In this document: one piece after another, positions 54,536-64,000 of the stretch
Layout of the letters: every line of letters begins with the position of its first letter
Numbering within the stretch: position 1 is the first letter of the stretch
Source of the DNA: an uncultured Pelagibacteraceae bacterium
Lineage (GTDB): Bacteria > Pseudomonadota > Alphaproteobacteria > Pelagibacterales > Pelagibacteraceae
Reading direction: 5' to 3'
Assembly (NCBI GenBank): GCA_902613755.1
Contig: CACMIH010000002.1
Span: forward strand, 62,001-126,000
Length of the DNA: 64,000 bases
Position numbers and translations under genes: made by a program
Notes under the pieces: generated by a model
What the model was told of the DNA's origin: nothing
Databases searched by the model: none
Seen by the model: the letters and a program-made list of their open reading frames with translations, nothing else

Positions 54536-56272
54536 TTATTTTTGAATTTGTTTTTCATAAAAGTTTTTATATAAATTAGATTTAATTAAAAGCTCATCGT
54601 GTCTCCCGCTATCAACTACTTTACCATTATCTATAACATAAATATTATTAGAACTTAAAATTGTTGAAAGTCTATGAGCAATAACAATAGTGGTTCTATC
54701 TTTTGTAAGAATTTTTAATGCATTTTGAATTTTTGACTCAGTTTCAGAGTCTAATGATGATGTAGCTTCATCAAGTAAAACTATTGAACTTTTTTTCATC
54801 ATTGCTCTCGCAATTGAAATTCTTTGTTTTTCTCCACCAGATAATCTAACTCCATTTTCTCCAATTAAAGTTTCATATTTATTTGGAAGATTATTAATGA
54901 ATTCTTCACAATGAGATAGCTTTGCAGCATGGTAGACTTCTTCATTAGTTGCATTTTCTTTAGCGTATTTAATATTTTTCATTATAGTATCGTCAAACAA
55001 AGTAGTTTCTTGACTTACAAGTGAAATATTTTCTCTTAATGAGCTTATAGTTGTTTTATAAACTGAGTTATCATCAATAATTATATCTCCTGATTGGGCA
55101 TCATAAAAACGAGGGATTAAATTTAGTATTGTTGATTTTCCTGAACCGCTATGACCTACTAGTGATGTCATTTTGCCTCCTAAAAATTCCAAATTAATTG
55201 ATTTTAAAGTTTGTTCCTCATTAATATCATACGAAAAATTTAAATTTTTGAATTTAATTTCACCTTTTGTTAGTTTAAGTATTTTTGAATTAGGAAGGTC
55301 TTTAATAGTATTTTTTTGATCAATAATTGGAAGTATTCTTGAAGCTGCAGATAGTCCTTGGTTATAAACTATATTGAGTGTAGAAAGAGCTCTAACTGGT
55401 TGATATGCCAACATCATTGCGGCTAAAAATGAGAAAAAATTATTTATATCAAGTTCGTTATTTGAAATAAGAATTGCAGAATAAAATATTAAAACTGCAA
55501 TCATAATTCCAGTTAAAGTTTCCATTACAGGAGACATTCTAACGAAAACTATTGCTATTTTTTTATTTTTATTTTTAAGCTCGTTAAGATGATGTTCTGC
55601 TCTCTCGTTTTCATATTTTTCTTTCTGAAATATTTTTATTAATTTATGGTTTTTAAACAATTCAACAAGATATGTTGTAAGATAACCAGATTTTTCTTGT
55701 GCTTGGGTTGTAACTTTTCTTACTCTTTTTCCTAATATTTTTGAGGAAATACCAGCAAGAGGTATCATTATGATTGATGCAAGGGCTAATTTCCAATTTT
55801 GAAGAAACATGACACCAAGTAAACCAATTAAAGTTAAAGTATCTTTAAATAATGTAAGTATAGCGTTACTAAGTAAACTAGTTATCTGATTCACGTCATA
55901 TGTAAGATTTGAAATAAATTTGCCGCTATGTTTTTTATCAATTATTTGAGTGTCAGTTTTGATTAGTGACTTAACCATATTAACTTGAAGTTTTTTTTTA
56001 ATTTCTTCTCCAACACTAATCATTGTTGATTTAGCAATGTATAAAGCCAAACCTTTTGTGGAAAAAGCTATTATGATTAAAAAAGGAATTATGAAAATTA
56101 GCGAATTATCTTTTTCAATAAACAATTTTTTTATTGCAGGATCTAAAAGCCAAGCGATTGCAGAAGTACTAATTGCAACTAATACAGAAAAAAAAACTGA
56201 TATAATAATTTTATTTAAAAACTTTTTGGTATAATCTCTATAAAGTCTCTTAATAATTTCAGTTTTTAACAT
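54536..56272 (-). CDS. msbA: Lipid A export ABC transporter MsbA-like
   Basis: A 578-residue half-transporter: six membrane helices (~1-310), then an ATPase domain with Walker A GHSGSGKST, signature RLSGGEKQR and Walker B IVLLDEATSSLD. It is of MsbA type by its fused domains and by its place directly upstream of waaA-lpxK-acyltransferase. MsbA flips core-lipid A across the inner membrane. It shares a base with the ubiA stop. Confidence 0.9.
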   Translation of the reverse strand: MLKTEIIKRLYRDYTKKFLNKIIISVFFSVLVAISTSAIAWLLDPAIKKLFIEKDNSLIFIIPFLIIIAFSTKGLALYIAKSTMISVGEEIKKKLQVNMVKSLIKTDTQIIDKKHSGKFISNLTYDVNQITSLLSNAILTLFKDTLTLIGLLGVMFLQNWKLALASIIMIPLAGISSKILGKRVRKVTTQAQEKSGYLTTYLVELFKNHKLIKIFQKEKYENERAEHHLNELKNKNKKIAIVFVRMSPVMETLTGIMIAVLIFYSAILISNNELDINNFFSFLAAMMLAYQPVRALSTLNIVYNQGLSAASRILPIIDQKNTIKDLPNSKILKLTKGEIKFKNLNFSYDINEEQTLKSINLEFLGGKMTSLVGHSGSGKSTILNLIPRFYDAQSGDIIIDDNSVYKTTISSLRENISLVSQETTLFDDTIMKNIKYAKENATNEEVYHAAKLSHCEEFINNLPNKYETLIGENGVRLSGGEKQRISIARAMMKKSSIVLLDEATSSLDSETESKIQNALKILTKDRTTIVIAHRLSTILSSNNIYVIDNGKVVDSGRHDELLIKSNLYKNFYEKQIQK

Positions 56273-57138
56273 TATAAATTTTTTACTATAAGGATATTTA
56301 AGAAGATTATTAAACCAAATACATTATTACTCTTAAAAGCTTTAAGGCAATCATGCGTATTTTTTGGATTAAAAATCCTCATTTGATAGAAAAATAAATG
56401 ATAAAAAGGAATTATTAATAATAAGTAAAAATAATTATCCAAATTCATATAATTTGCACCAATTGCTAAAAAAATTAATAAAAATGAGTAACATAAAATT
56501 ATAAATTTCCTCTCTTTTCCTTTAAATTTAATAGAAGTTGATTTTAATCCTATTATCTCATCATCCTTAATATCTTGATACCCATATATAGTGTCATAAC
56601 CCAGTGTCCAAAATATGGCTCCAAAATAGAATATGATCGGCACTATATCAATTTGTTGCTCAATTGCAGTCCAACCAAGTATTAGACCGTAATTAAATGT
56701 TATTCCTAAAAATAGTTGAGGCCAATATGTAAATCTTTTCATAAGTGGATATATAAATGCAAGTGGCATAGACCCTAAGGCTAGAATTATAGTGAATAAA
56801 TTAAAATTTAATAAAACTAAAAGTGCTAGAAAACAAAGAATAATGGCATAAAAAATTGCAAGGGTAACTGAAATTTTACCAGACGCGATTGGTCTATTTT
56901 TAGTACGATATACTTTTGCATCAAATTCTTTGTCTAGAATATCATTTACTATGCATCCTGCAGATCTCATTAAAACAGAACCTAAAAAAAATAGAAGTAA
57001 ATAAAAAAAATAATTTTTTAGGCTTTCATTGAAATCATAAGCTAAAGTGAGACCCCAAGCGCAAGGCCAAAACAAAAGCATAAAACCAATAGGTTTTTTC
57101 AATCTTACTAATTCAATGAAAAGTTTTAATTGGTTCAT
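56272..57138 (-). CDS. ubiA: 4-hydroxybenzoate polyprenyltransferase
   Basis: A 288-residue membrane prenyltransferase. The two Asp-rich motifs are NDILDKEFDAKVYRTKNRPIASG and YGYQDIKDDEIIGLKST, both with UbiA-specific residues. It attaches the polyprenyl tail to 4-hydroxybenzoate in ubiquinone synthesis. Complete length. Its position upstream of msbA suggests a common transcript but no functional link. Confidence 0.93.
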   Translation of the reverse strand: MNQLKLFIELVRLKKPIGFMLLFWPCAWGLTLAYDFNESLKNYFFYLLLFFLGSVLMRSAGCIVNDILDKEFDAKVYRTKNRPIASGKISVTLAIFYAIILCFLALLVLLNFNLFTIILALGSMPLAFIYPLMKRFTYWPQLFLGITFNYGLILGWTAIEQQIDIVPIIFYFGAIFWTLGYDTIYGYQDIKDDEIIGLKSTSIKFKGKERKFIILCYSFLLIFLAIGANYMNLDNYFYLLLIIPFYHLFFYQMRIFNPKNTHDCLKAFKSNNVFGLIIFLNILIVKNL

Positions 57139-57190
57139 AATATTTTACTTGTAAATAACAAAGGCTAGTTTCATAATCAAATTGATTCGT

Positions 57191-57595
57191 ATGAATATAG
57201 ATTACACAGTCACAGCACTAATGTTTCCAGCAATTCCTTTATTAATGGGTGTATATAGTAACAGATTTCATTCGCTAAGTATTTTAATCCGTCAGCTTCA
57301 TGATGAGCATGTGTACGAAAAACATATACCTCCTGAGTGGAAAAAGCAGTTTATAAATCTTAGTGGTAGAATAACGCTTTTAAGATGGACAATATTATTT
57401 GCTGCTTTTGGCTTTCTTTTTAATATGCTTACAGTATTTGCTCTTTATTTAGATGAAGTCTTTTTAGCTAGAGTAATTTTCGGATCATGTTGTTTATCCA
57501 TGATTATATCTATTGTTTTTTTTATAAGAGAAATTCAAATTTCAACAAATGCACTTAAGCTCCATATGTCAGATATGGATGTTGATGTTAATTAG
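57191..57595 (+). CDS. DUF2721 membrane protein
   Basis: About 134 residues from the ATG at 57191 (a TTG at 57182 would add three). It has three hydrophobic segments: an N-terminal LMFPAIPLLMGVYSNRFHSL, then RITLLRWTILFAAFGFLFNMLTVFAL and a third near VIFGSCCLSMIISIVFF. The central LSGRITLLR and conserved Arg patterns match DUF2721. Function unknown. It overlaps the convergent oxidoreductase by eight bases. Confidence 0.78.
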   Translation: MNIDYTVTALMFPAIPLLMGVYSNRFHSLSILIRQLHDEHVYEKHIPPEWKKQFINLSGRITLLRWTILFAAFGFLFNMLTVFALYLDEVFLARVIFGSCCLSMIISIVFFIREIQISTNALKLHMSDMDVDVN

Positions 57596-58562
57596 GAACT
57601 ATTACAGCTGGACCTAAAATTTTTCTTCCTTCAAGATCTTTGTGAGCCTCAATAACATCTTCTAATTTATATTTTTTAAAAATTTTTATTTTAACTTTTC
57701 CAGAGCTAATTTTTTCAAACATTGTATTTGATGCTTCATCTAACTCTTCTCTTGTTGAAAGGTATTGTTGCATGGAGGGCCTGACGAGATATAGCCCTTT
57801 TGGCTGAATTACCTTTGGCACATTAATGTCTGATAATGGTCCTGATGCATTTCCAAATGAAACCATCATTCCTCTTACTGACAGACACTCAATTGATCCA
57901 TTTAATGTATCTTTGCCAACACCATCGTATACAACAGGGACACCCTTACCATTTGTAATTTCCAAAACTTTTTTAGCAAAATCTTCTTTATTGTAATTAA
58001 TAACATGATCGTAACCATTTTCCTTTGCTATATTTACTTTCTCATCTGTTCCAACTGTACCTACAACAGTGCAGCCTAAACTTTTTGCCCATTGTCCAAA
58101 AATCTGACCAACACCACCAGCTGCTGCGTGAAACAAAATTATTTCTCCGGGTTTAACCTGATAAGTTTTATGCAAAAGATAAAAAGTTGTTAAACCTTTT
58201 GTCATTAAGGTTGCTGCGATTTCAAGATCAATACCATCTGGTACTTTTACCAAATTTTTAGTTGGATAGTTTCTGTGCGAACAATATGAACCTAAAGGGA
58301 TACCTGCGTAAGAAATTTTATCACCAACTTTAAAGTCTTTTACGTTCTCTCCAACATCAGTAATGATACCCGCACCTTCTAAACCTAAACCAATAGGTAG
58401 TTTTAAAGGGTATAAACCTGATCTATGATAAGTATCAATATAATTAAGACCAATTGCTTTTTGCTCAATTGTTACCTGTTCAGGGCTAGGTTTTCCTAAA
58501 GAAATATCCTTAACCTCTAAAACCTCTGGTCCACCGGTTTTATTAATTTCTACAGCTTTCAT
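57588..58562 (-). CDS. qor: Quinone oxidoreductase (zinc-free MDR family)
   Basis: A 324-residue medium-chain reductase. It has LGLEGAGIITDVGENVKDFKVGDKI and the NADPH-site FHAAAGGVGQIFGQWAKSLG, with the Qor-type YIDTYHRSGLYP. No catalytic zinc cysteines are present. It reduces quinones or enones with NADPH. It follows pirin by three bases. Confidence 0.92.
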   Translation of the reverse strand: MKAVEINKTGGPEVLEVKDISLGKPSPEQVTIEQKAIGLNYIDTYHRSGLYPLKLPIGLGLEGAGIITDVGENVKDFKVGDKISYAGIPLGSYCSHRNYPTKNLVKVPDGIDLEIAATLMTKGLTTFYLLHKTYQVKPGEIILFHAAAGGVGQIFGQWAKSLGCTVVGTVGTDEKVNIAKENGYDHVINYNKEDFAKKVLEITNGKGVPVVYDGVGKDTLNGSIECLSVRGMMVSFGNASGPLSDINVPKVIQPKGLYLVRPSMQQYLSTREELDEASNTMFEKISSGKVKIKIFKKYKLEDVIEAHKDLEGRKILGPAVIVPN

Positions 58563-58565
58563 AAT

Positions 58566-59402
58566 TTATTTTACAAACGTACCATTATGATAATCTTGCA
58601 CTGCTTGCAAGATCTCAGCTTTAGTATTCATCACAAATGGCCCACCTCTTGCTATTTCTTCATTAATTGGCTTACCTGATATTAATAAGAATTTAGCATT
58701 TGTTTTTGCTTTCACTATAAGCCCTTCACCTTTAGTTAATAATATTAAAGTACTATCTATGACTTGATCGTGTTTATCTTTTCCAATTTCAATTTCACCA
58801 CTAATTAAATAAATAAAAGTATTGTGGGTAGATGGTAATTTAAAATTAAATTCTTTACCTTTGTTGAGTTCAACATCAAAATAAACCGGTTCAACGTTAT
58901 GACCTTTTACTGGTCCCTCAGCATTCTCGAATATACCGGCAATAACTTTCACTTGTTTCTCATCATCTTTATGAACACTCATTTTATCAGCATCAATATA
59001 AAGATATTCAGGCTTACTCATTTTTAATTTAGCAGGCATGTTAATCCATAATTGAAAACCATGAAGTCTTCCTTCTTTCATAGCAGGCATTTCTGAATGA
59101 ATGATCCCACTTCCTGTTTTCATCCATTGAACATCTCCTGCAGTCATTCTACCTTCACCACCTGTACTATCTTTATGCTCAAAATCTCCAGCCAACATAT
59201 AAGTCACTGTTTCAATTCCTCTATGAGGGTGCGGTGGAAAACCCGCAATATAATCCTCACTATTTTCTGATCCAAATTCATCAAGCATTAAGAAAGGATC
59301 AAAATAATTTGGCTCAACACCAATACTTCTTTTTAATTTAACTCCAGCACCGTCAGAAGCTGGAATAGGGTCTATAATTTTATTTACTTCAATATTTTTC
59401 AT
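58566..59402 (-). CDS. Pirin family protein
   Basis: A 278-residue bicupin. The metal ligands lie in FPPHPHRGIETVTYML and GSGIIHSEMP, as in human pirin and bacterial YhhW, with a C-terminal GGPFVMNTKAEI typical of the family. Some relatives are iron- or metal-dependent quercetinases; others act in regulation. It is cotranscribed with qor and probably with the dehalogenase. Confidence 0.92.
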   Translation of the reverse strand: MKNIEVNKIIDPIPASDGAGVKLKRSIGVEPNYFDPFLMLDEFGSENSEDYIAGFPPHPHRGIETVTYMLAGDFEHKDSTGGEGRMTAGDVQWMKTGSGIIHSEMPAMKEGRLHGFQLWINMPAKLKMSKPEYLYIDADKMSVHKDDEKQVKVIAGIFENAEGPVKGHNVEPVYFDVELNKGKEFNFKLPSTHNTFIYLISGEIEIGKDKHDQVIDSTLILLTKGEGLIVKAKTNAKFLLISGKPINEEIARGGPFVMNTKAEILQAVQDYHNGTFVK

Positions 59403-59422
59403 ATTTCGTACATAAGAATTTT

Positions 59423-60085
59423 TTATATTATATCAAGTAACTTACTGAGGTTCTCGATTTGATGTTTCGGTTCATAATCTAAATTGTCAAAAATATTATT
59501 ATTTCTATTCACCCAAATAGAATTATAACCATAATTTCCACCACCAGATACATCCCAAGTATTAGAACTTAAAAAAGCAACTTCATTTTTTTTAATATTA
59601 TATTTTTTAATTGGTATATCGTAAACTTTAGAGTCTGGTTTATAAATAGCAACTTCTTCTATTGAAAAGAGATCATCAAATAAATTATCTAAATTATTGC
59701 TTTTAACTAATTGATTAAGAAGGGCAGGTGTACCATTTGAAAGAATAGCAAGTTTAAAATCTTTTTCTTTTAATAATTTTAAAACTTCAGGCACTTCTTT
59801 AAATGGTGAGAGAATTTTATAAAGATCTAATAACTCATTTTTCATTGAAGAGTCTATCTCATAAGCTTTCATAGATTTATCTAAACTATCTTCTGTCACT
59901 TGCTTAAAATCCTTATGACGTTTCATTAAACTTCTTAGCCAAGTATATTCTAATTGTGTAGTTCTCCAATGATTAGCAAAACCTTCCCACTTATCACCGA
60001 TTTTGTCTTTACATTTCTCAGCAGCTGAATTGACATCAAATAAAGTTCCGTAAGCGTCAAAAATTATTGCTTTAATATTTTTCAT
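59423..60085 (-). CDS. Haloacid dehalogenase type II (HAD) protein
   Basis: A 220-residue HAD enzyme. It has motif I FDAYGTLFDV (Asp nucleophile), motif II AILSNGTP, Lys at YKPDSKVYDIPI and motif IV LSSNTWDVSGGGNYGYNSIWVNR. These features, particularly the SSNxWDV block, resemble 2-haloacid dehalogenases that hydrolyse L-2-haloacids; the natural substrate in seawater is uncertain. Divergent from rsmE across 16 bp. Confidence 0.88.
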   Translation of the reverse strand: MKNIKAIIFDAYGTLFDVNSAAEKCKDKIGDKWEGFANHWRTTQLEYTWLRSLMKRHKDFKQVTEDSLDKSMKAYEIDSSMKNELLDLYKILSPFKEVPEVLKLLKEKDFKLAILSNGTPALLNQLVKSNNLDNLFDDLFSIEEVAIYKPDSKVYDIPIKKYNIKKNEVAFLSSNTWDVSGGGNYGYNSIWVNRNNNIFDNLDYEPKHQIENLSKLLDII

Positions 60086-60101
60086 AAACTAATTTGTCAA
60101 T

Positions 60102-60800
60102 ATGAGTAACATTAGATTATTTTATTCGAAAAGTTTATCTCTTAATTTGACTGACAAACTTGATAAATCTCAATCTCACTATGTTTCAAAAGTTATGAGA
60201 CTTAAAGAGAAAGAATTTTTTTCTCTTTTTAATAGCAGTGGTGAATGGGAAGCGAAAATCTTAAATATTACAAAAAACATAGTTGAATTTAATGTTTCGA
60301 GACAATTAAGACAGATAGAAAATACCAAAGAGCTATGGCTGGCTTTCTCTCCTATTAAATCAAATTACTTTAATTTCATGATCCAAAAAGCTACAGAGCT
60401 TGGTGTAACTAAGTTTTTGCCAGTTATCTTTGAAAGAACAATTGTTAGAAAGATAAATAAAGAGAGATTGGAAAAAGTAATCATAGAAGCAGCAGAACAG
60501 TCAAATAGAATAACAGTTCCATCAATTGAGGATACTCAAAATTTAAAAAGCTTTTTAAATAATGATATGGATTTGATATTTGCTGATCTCAACACTGTTA
60601 ATACAAAAATTGACATTAAAAAGTTAACTACAAAGCCTACTTGCGTAATCATAGGACCAGAGGGAGATTTTTCTGAAGATGAAAGGGAAGAGATTCTAAA
60701 ATTTAATGGCGTTCAGCCTATTAAAATCAATGAAAACATCTTGAGATCTGAAACGGCTGTAATTTCTGCTCTATCGATCATAAATTACGCCATTAATTGA
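60102..60800 (+). CDS. rsmE: 16S rRNA m3U1498 methyltransferase RsmE
   Basis: A 232-residue SPOUT-class methyltransferase. It has HYVSKVMRLKEKEFFSLFN near the start, KATELGVTKFLPVIFERT, EAAEQSNRITVPSI, and the trefoil-knot loops IIGPEGDFSEDEREE and NILRSETAVISALSIINY. It methylates U1498 of 16S rRNA. Normal length. Confidence 0.94.
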   Translation: MSNIRLFYSKSLSLNLTDKLDKSQSHYVSKVMRLKEKEFFSLFNSSGEWEAKILNITKNIVEFNVSRQLRQIENTKELWLAFSPIKSNYFNFMIQKATELGVTKFLPVIFERTIVRKINKERLEKVIIEAAEQSNRITVPSIEDTQNLKSFLNNDMDLIFADLNTVNTKIDIKKLTTKPTCVIIGPEGDFSEDEREEILKFNGVQPIKINENILRSETAVISALSIINYAIN

Positions 60801-60861
60801 TATTTTGTCGCTAAAAGTAAAAGTGTATTTTTTTAAAAGACACTCTATATAGGGTAAAAAA

Positions 60862-63313
<2,452 letters not shown>

Positions 63314-63346
63314 GTATAGTAAATAAGATTTTTTAACTTTAAATTA

Positions 63347-64000
63347 ATGATTAAGTCTAAATTAAAAAATAGAAACTTATCTCAAGAAGACGCCTTTAAT
63401 TTATCTGAATTATTTAAATTAATGAAACCAAGAGTAATGTCTTTGGTTATCTTTACATGTGCAGTTGGATTGTTAATGGCTCCAAATATAATTCCAACAA
63501 AAGATGCAATCATTGGAATAATTTTAGTTTCAATTGGAGCAGGAGCAGCTGGGGCTTTAAATATGTGGTATGAGTCAGATTTAGATGCCCTAATGACAAG
63601 AACTTGTTTAAGACCAATTCCAACGGGTAAGGTAAATAAAAATCAAGCACTAGTTTTTGGAATTTCTCTTTCAATTTTTTCTGTAATTGCACTTGATTAT
63701 TTTTCAAACAGAATATCAGCTAGTTTATTACTTTTTACTATTTTGTTTTATGTATTTGTCTACACAATTTGGTTAAAGAGAAAAACTCCACAAAACATAG
63801 TGATTGGAGGAGCTGCAGGAGCATTACCACCTGTTATTGGTTGGACTATTGCTACTAACTCTCTTTCATTAGAGCCACTTACTTTCTTTTTGATTATATT
63901 TTTTTGGACCCCATCTCACTTCTGGGCTTTAAGCTTATACAAATCTGAAGACTATAAGAAAGCAAAAATACCAATGCTTCCACTTACCAACGGTGTGGAA
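63347..64000 (+). CDS. ctaB: Protoheme IX farnesyltransferase, N-terminal part (3' end outside window)
   Basis: An open frame of 218 codons from the ATG at 63347 to the window edge. It contains [20 protein letters not shown], the Asp-rich motif [42 protein letters not shown] and [28 protein letters not shown]. It makes haem O from haem B, the precursor of haem a used by the oxidase encoded just upstream. Only the first three quarters or so are inside the window. Confidence 0.93.
   Translation, partial: MIKSKLKNRNLSQEDAFNLSELFKLMKPRVMSLVIFTCAVGLLMAPNIIPTKDAIIGIILVSIGAGAAGALNMWYESDLDALMTRTCLRPIPTGKVNKNQALVFGISLSIFSVIALDYFSNRISASLLLFTILFYVFVYTIWLKRKTPQNIVIGGAAGALPPVIGWTIATNSLSLEPLTFFLIIFFWTPSHFWALSLYKSEDYKKAKIPMLPLTNGVE

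Noticed and set aside
60841-60861. TATATA as the -10 box of a ctaC promoter
   Set aside because: It lies only about ten bases before the ATG, which would leave almost no leader, and no convincing -35 sequence is found at the right spacing.

Overview
The window reads as a contiguous piece of a SAR11-type alphaproteobacterial genome (Pelagibacterales, 'Candidatus Pelagibacter'-like). This is inferred from very AT-rich DNA, lysine/isoleucine/asparagine-rich proteins, extreme compaction (genes abutting or overlapping by 1-20 bp, no gene-free stretch above 300 bp) and alphaproteobacterial gene neighbourhoods: tsaE-amgK-murU, purD/DUF2093, ileS-lspA-DUF3035, lpxK-waaA-msbA and ctaC-ctaD-ctaB. I saw no tRNA or rRNA gene, insertion sequence, prophage, CRISPR array or recognisable transcription factor.

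Layout: 1-4.2 kb holds the end of ahcY, tsaE, the cell-wall sugar recycling pair amgK-murU, gpmA, a VanZ-like membrane protein and a lytic-transglycosylase-like lipoprotein. 4.2-11.4 kb holds an RND efflux pump with its adaptor, a mercaptopyruvate sulfurtransferase, msrA, an EamA transporter, an AlkA-like glycosylase and a DUF1330 protein. 11.4-20.7 kb is a purine-degradation locus: a minus-strand operon (uraD-alc-allA-puuE) divergent from a plus-strand operon (uraH-xdhA-xdhB-guaD-puuD-phosphoribosyltransferase), with a small cytochrome c at one edge. 20.7-25.9 kb is a BMP-family ABC importer with a second deaminase gene. 26-43 kb mixes hsp20, oligopeptidase B, a membrane J-protein, a DapA-like lyase, cfa, two orphan genes, tldD/tldE, typA and groESL. 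43-51.5 kb holds a HAD hydrolase, ribF, ileS, lspA, a DUF3035 lipoprotein, pgi, rsmD, purD and DUF2093. 51.5-57 kb is an LPS block (acyltransferase, lpxK, waaA, msbA) followed by ubiA. 57-64 kb ends with qor, pirin, a dehalogenase, rsmE, ctaC, ctaD and a truncated ctaB.

How genes work together: the purine locus can be read as guanine -> xanthine -> urate -> 5-hydroxyisourate -> OHCU -> allantoin -> allantoate -> ureidoglycolate -> glyoxylate, releasing urea, with the neighbouring ABC importer a plausible supplier of purine substrates. PuuD here lacks the C-terminal cytochrome c domain of the characterised enzyme, and a separate small cytochrome c lies beside the locus.

The best regulatory signals are heat-shock (sigma-32-like) promoters with identical 15-nt spacing before hsp20 and groES, and a compact ROSE-like RNA thermometer candidate in the hsp20 leader. 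No wholly new multi-gene system is evident. The least explained pieces are a lysine-rich coiled-coil protein with an adjacent membrane protein at 31.8-33.3 kb, a 38-residue basic ORF beside groEL, and a GC-rich hairpin at 26.47 kb.
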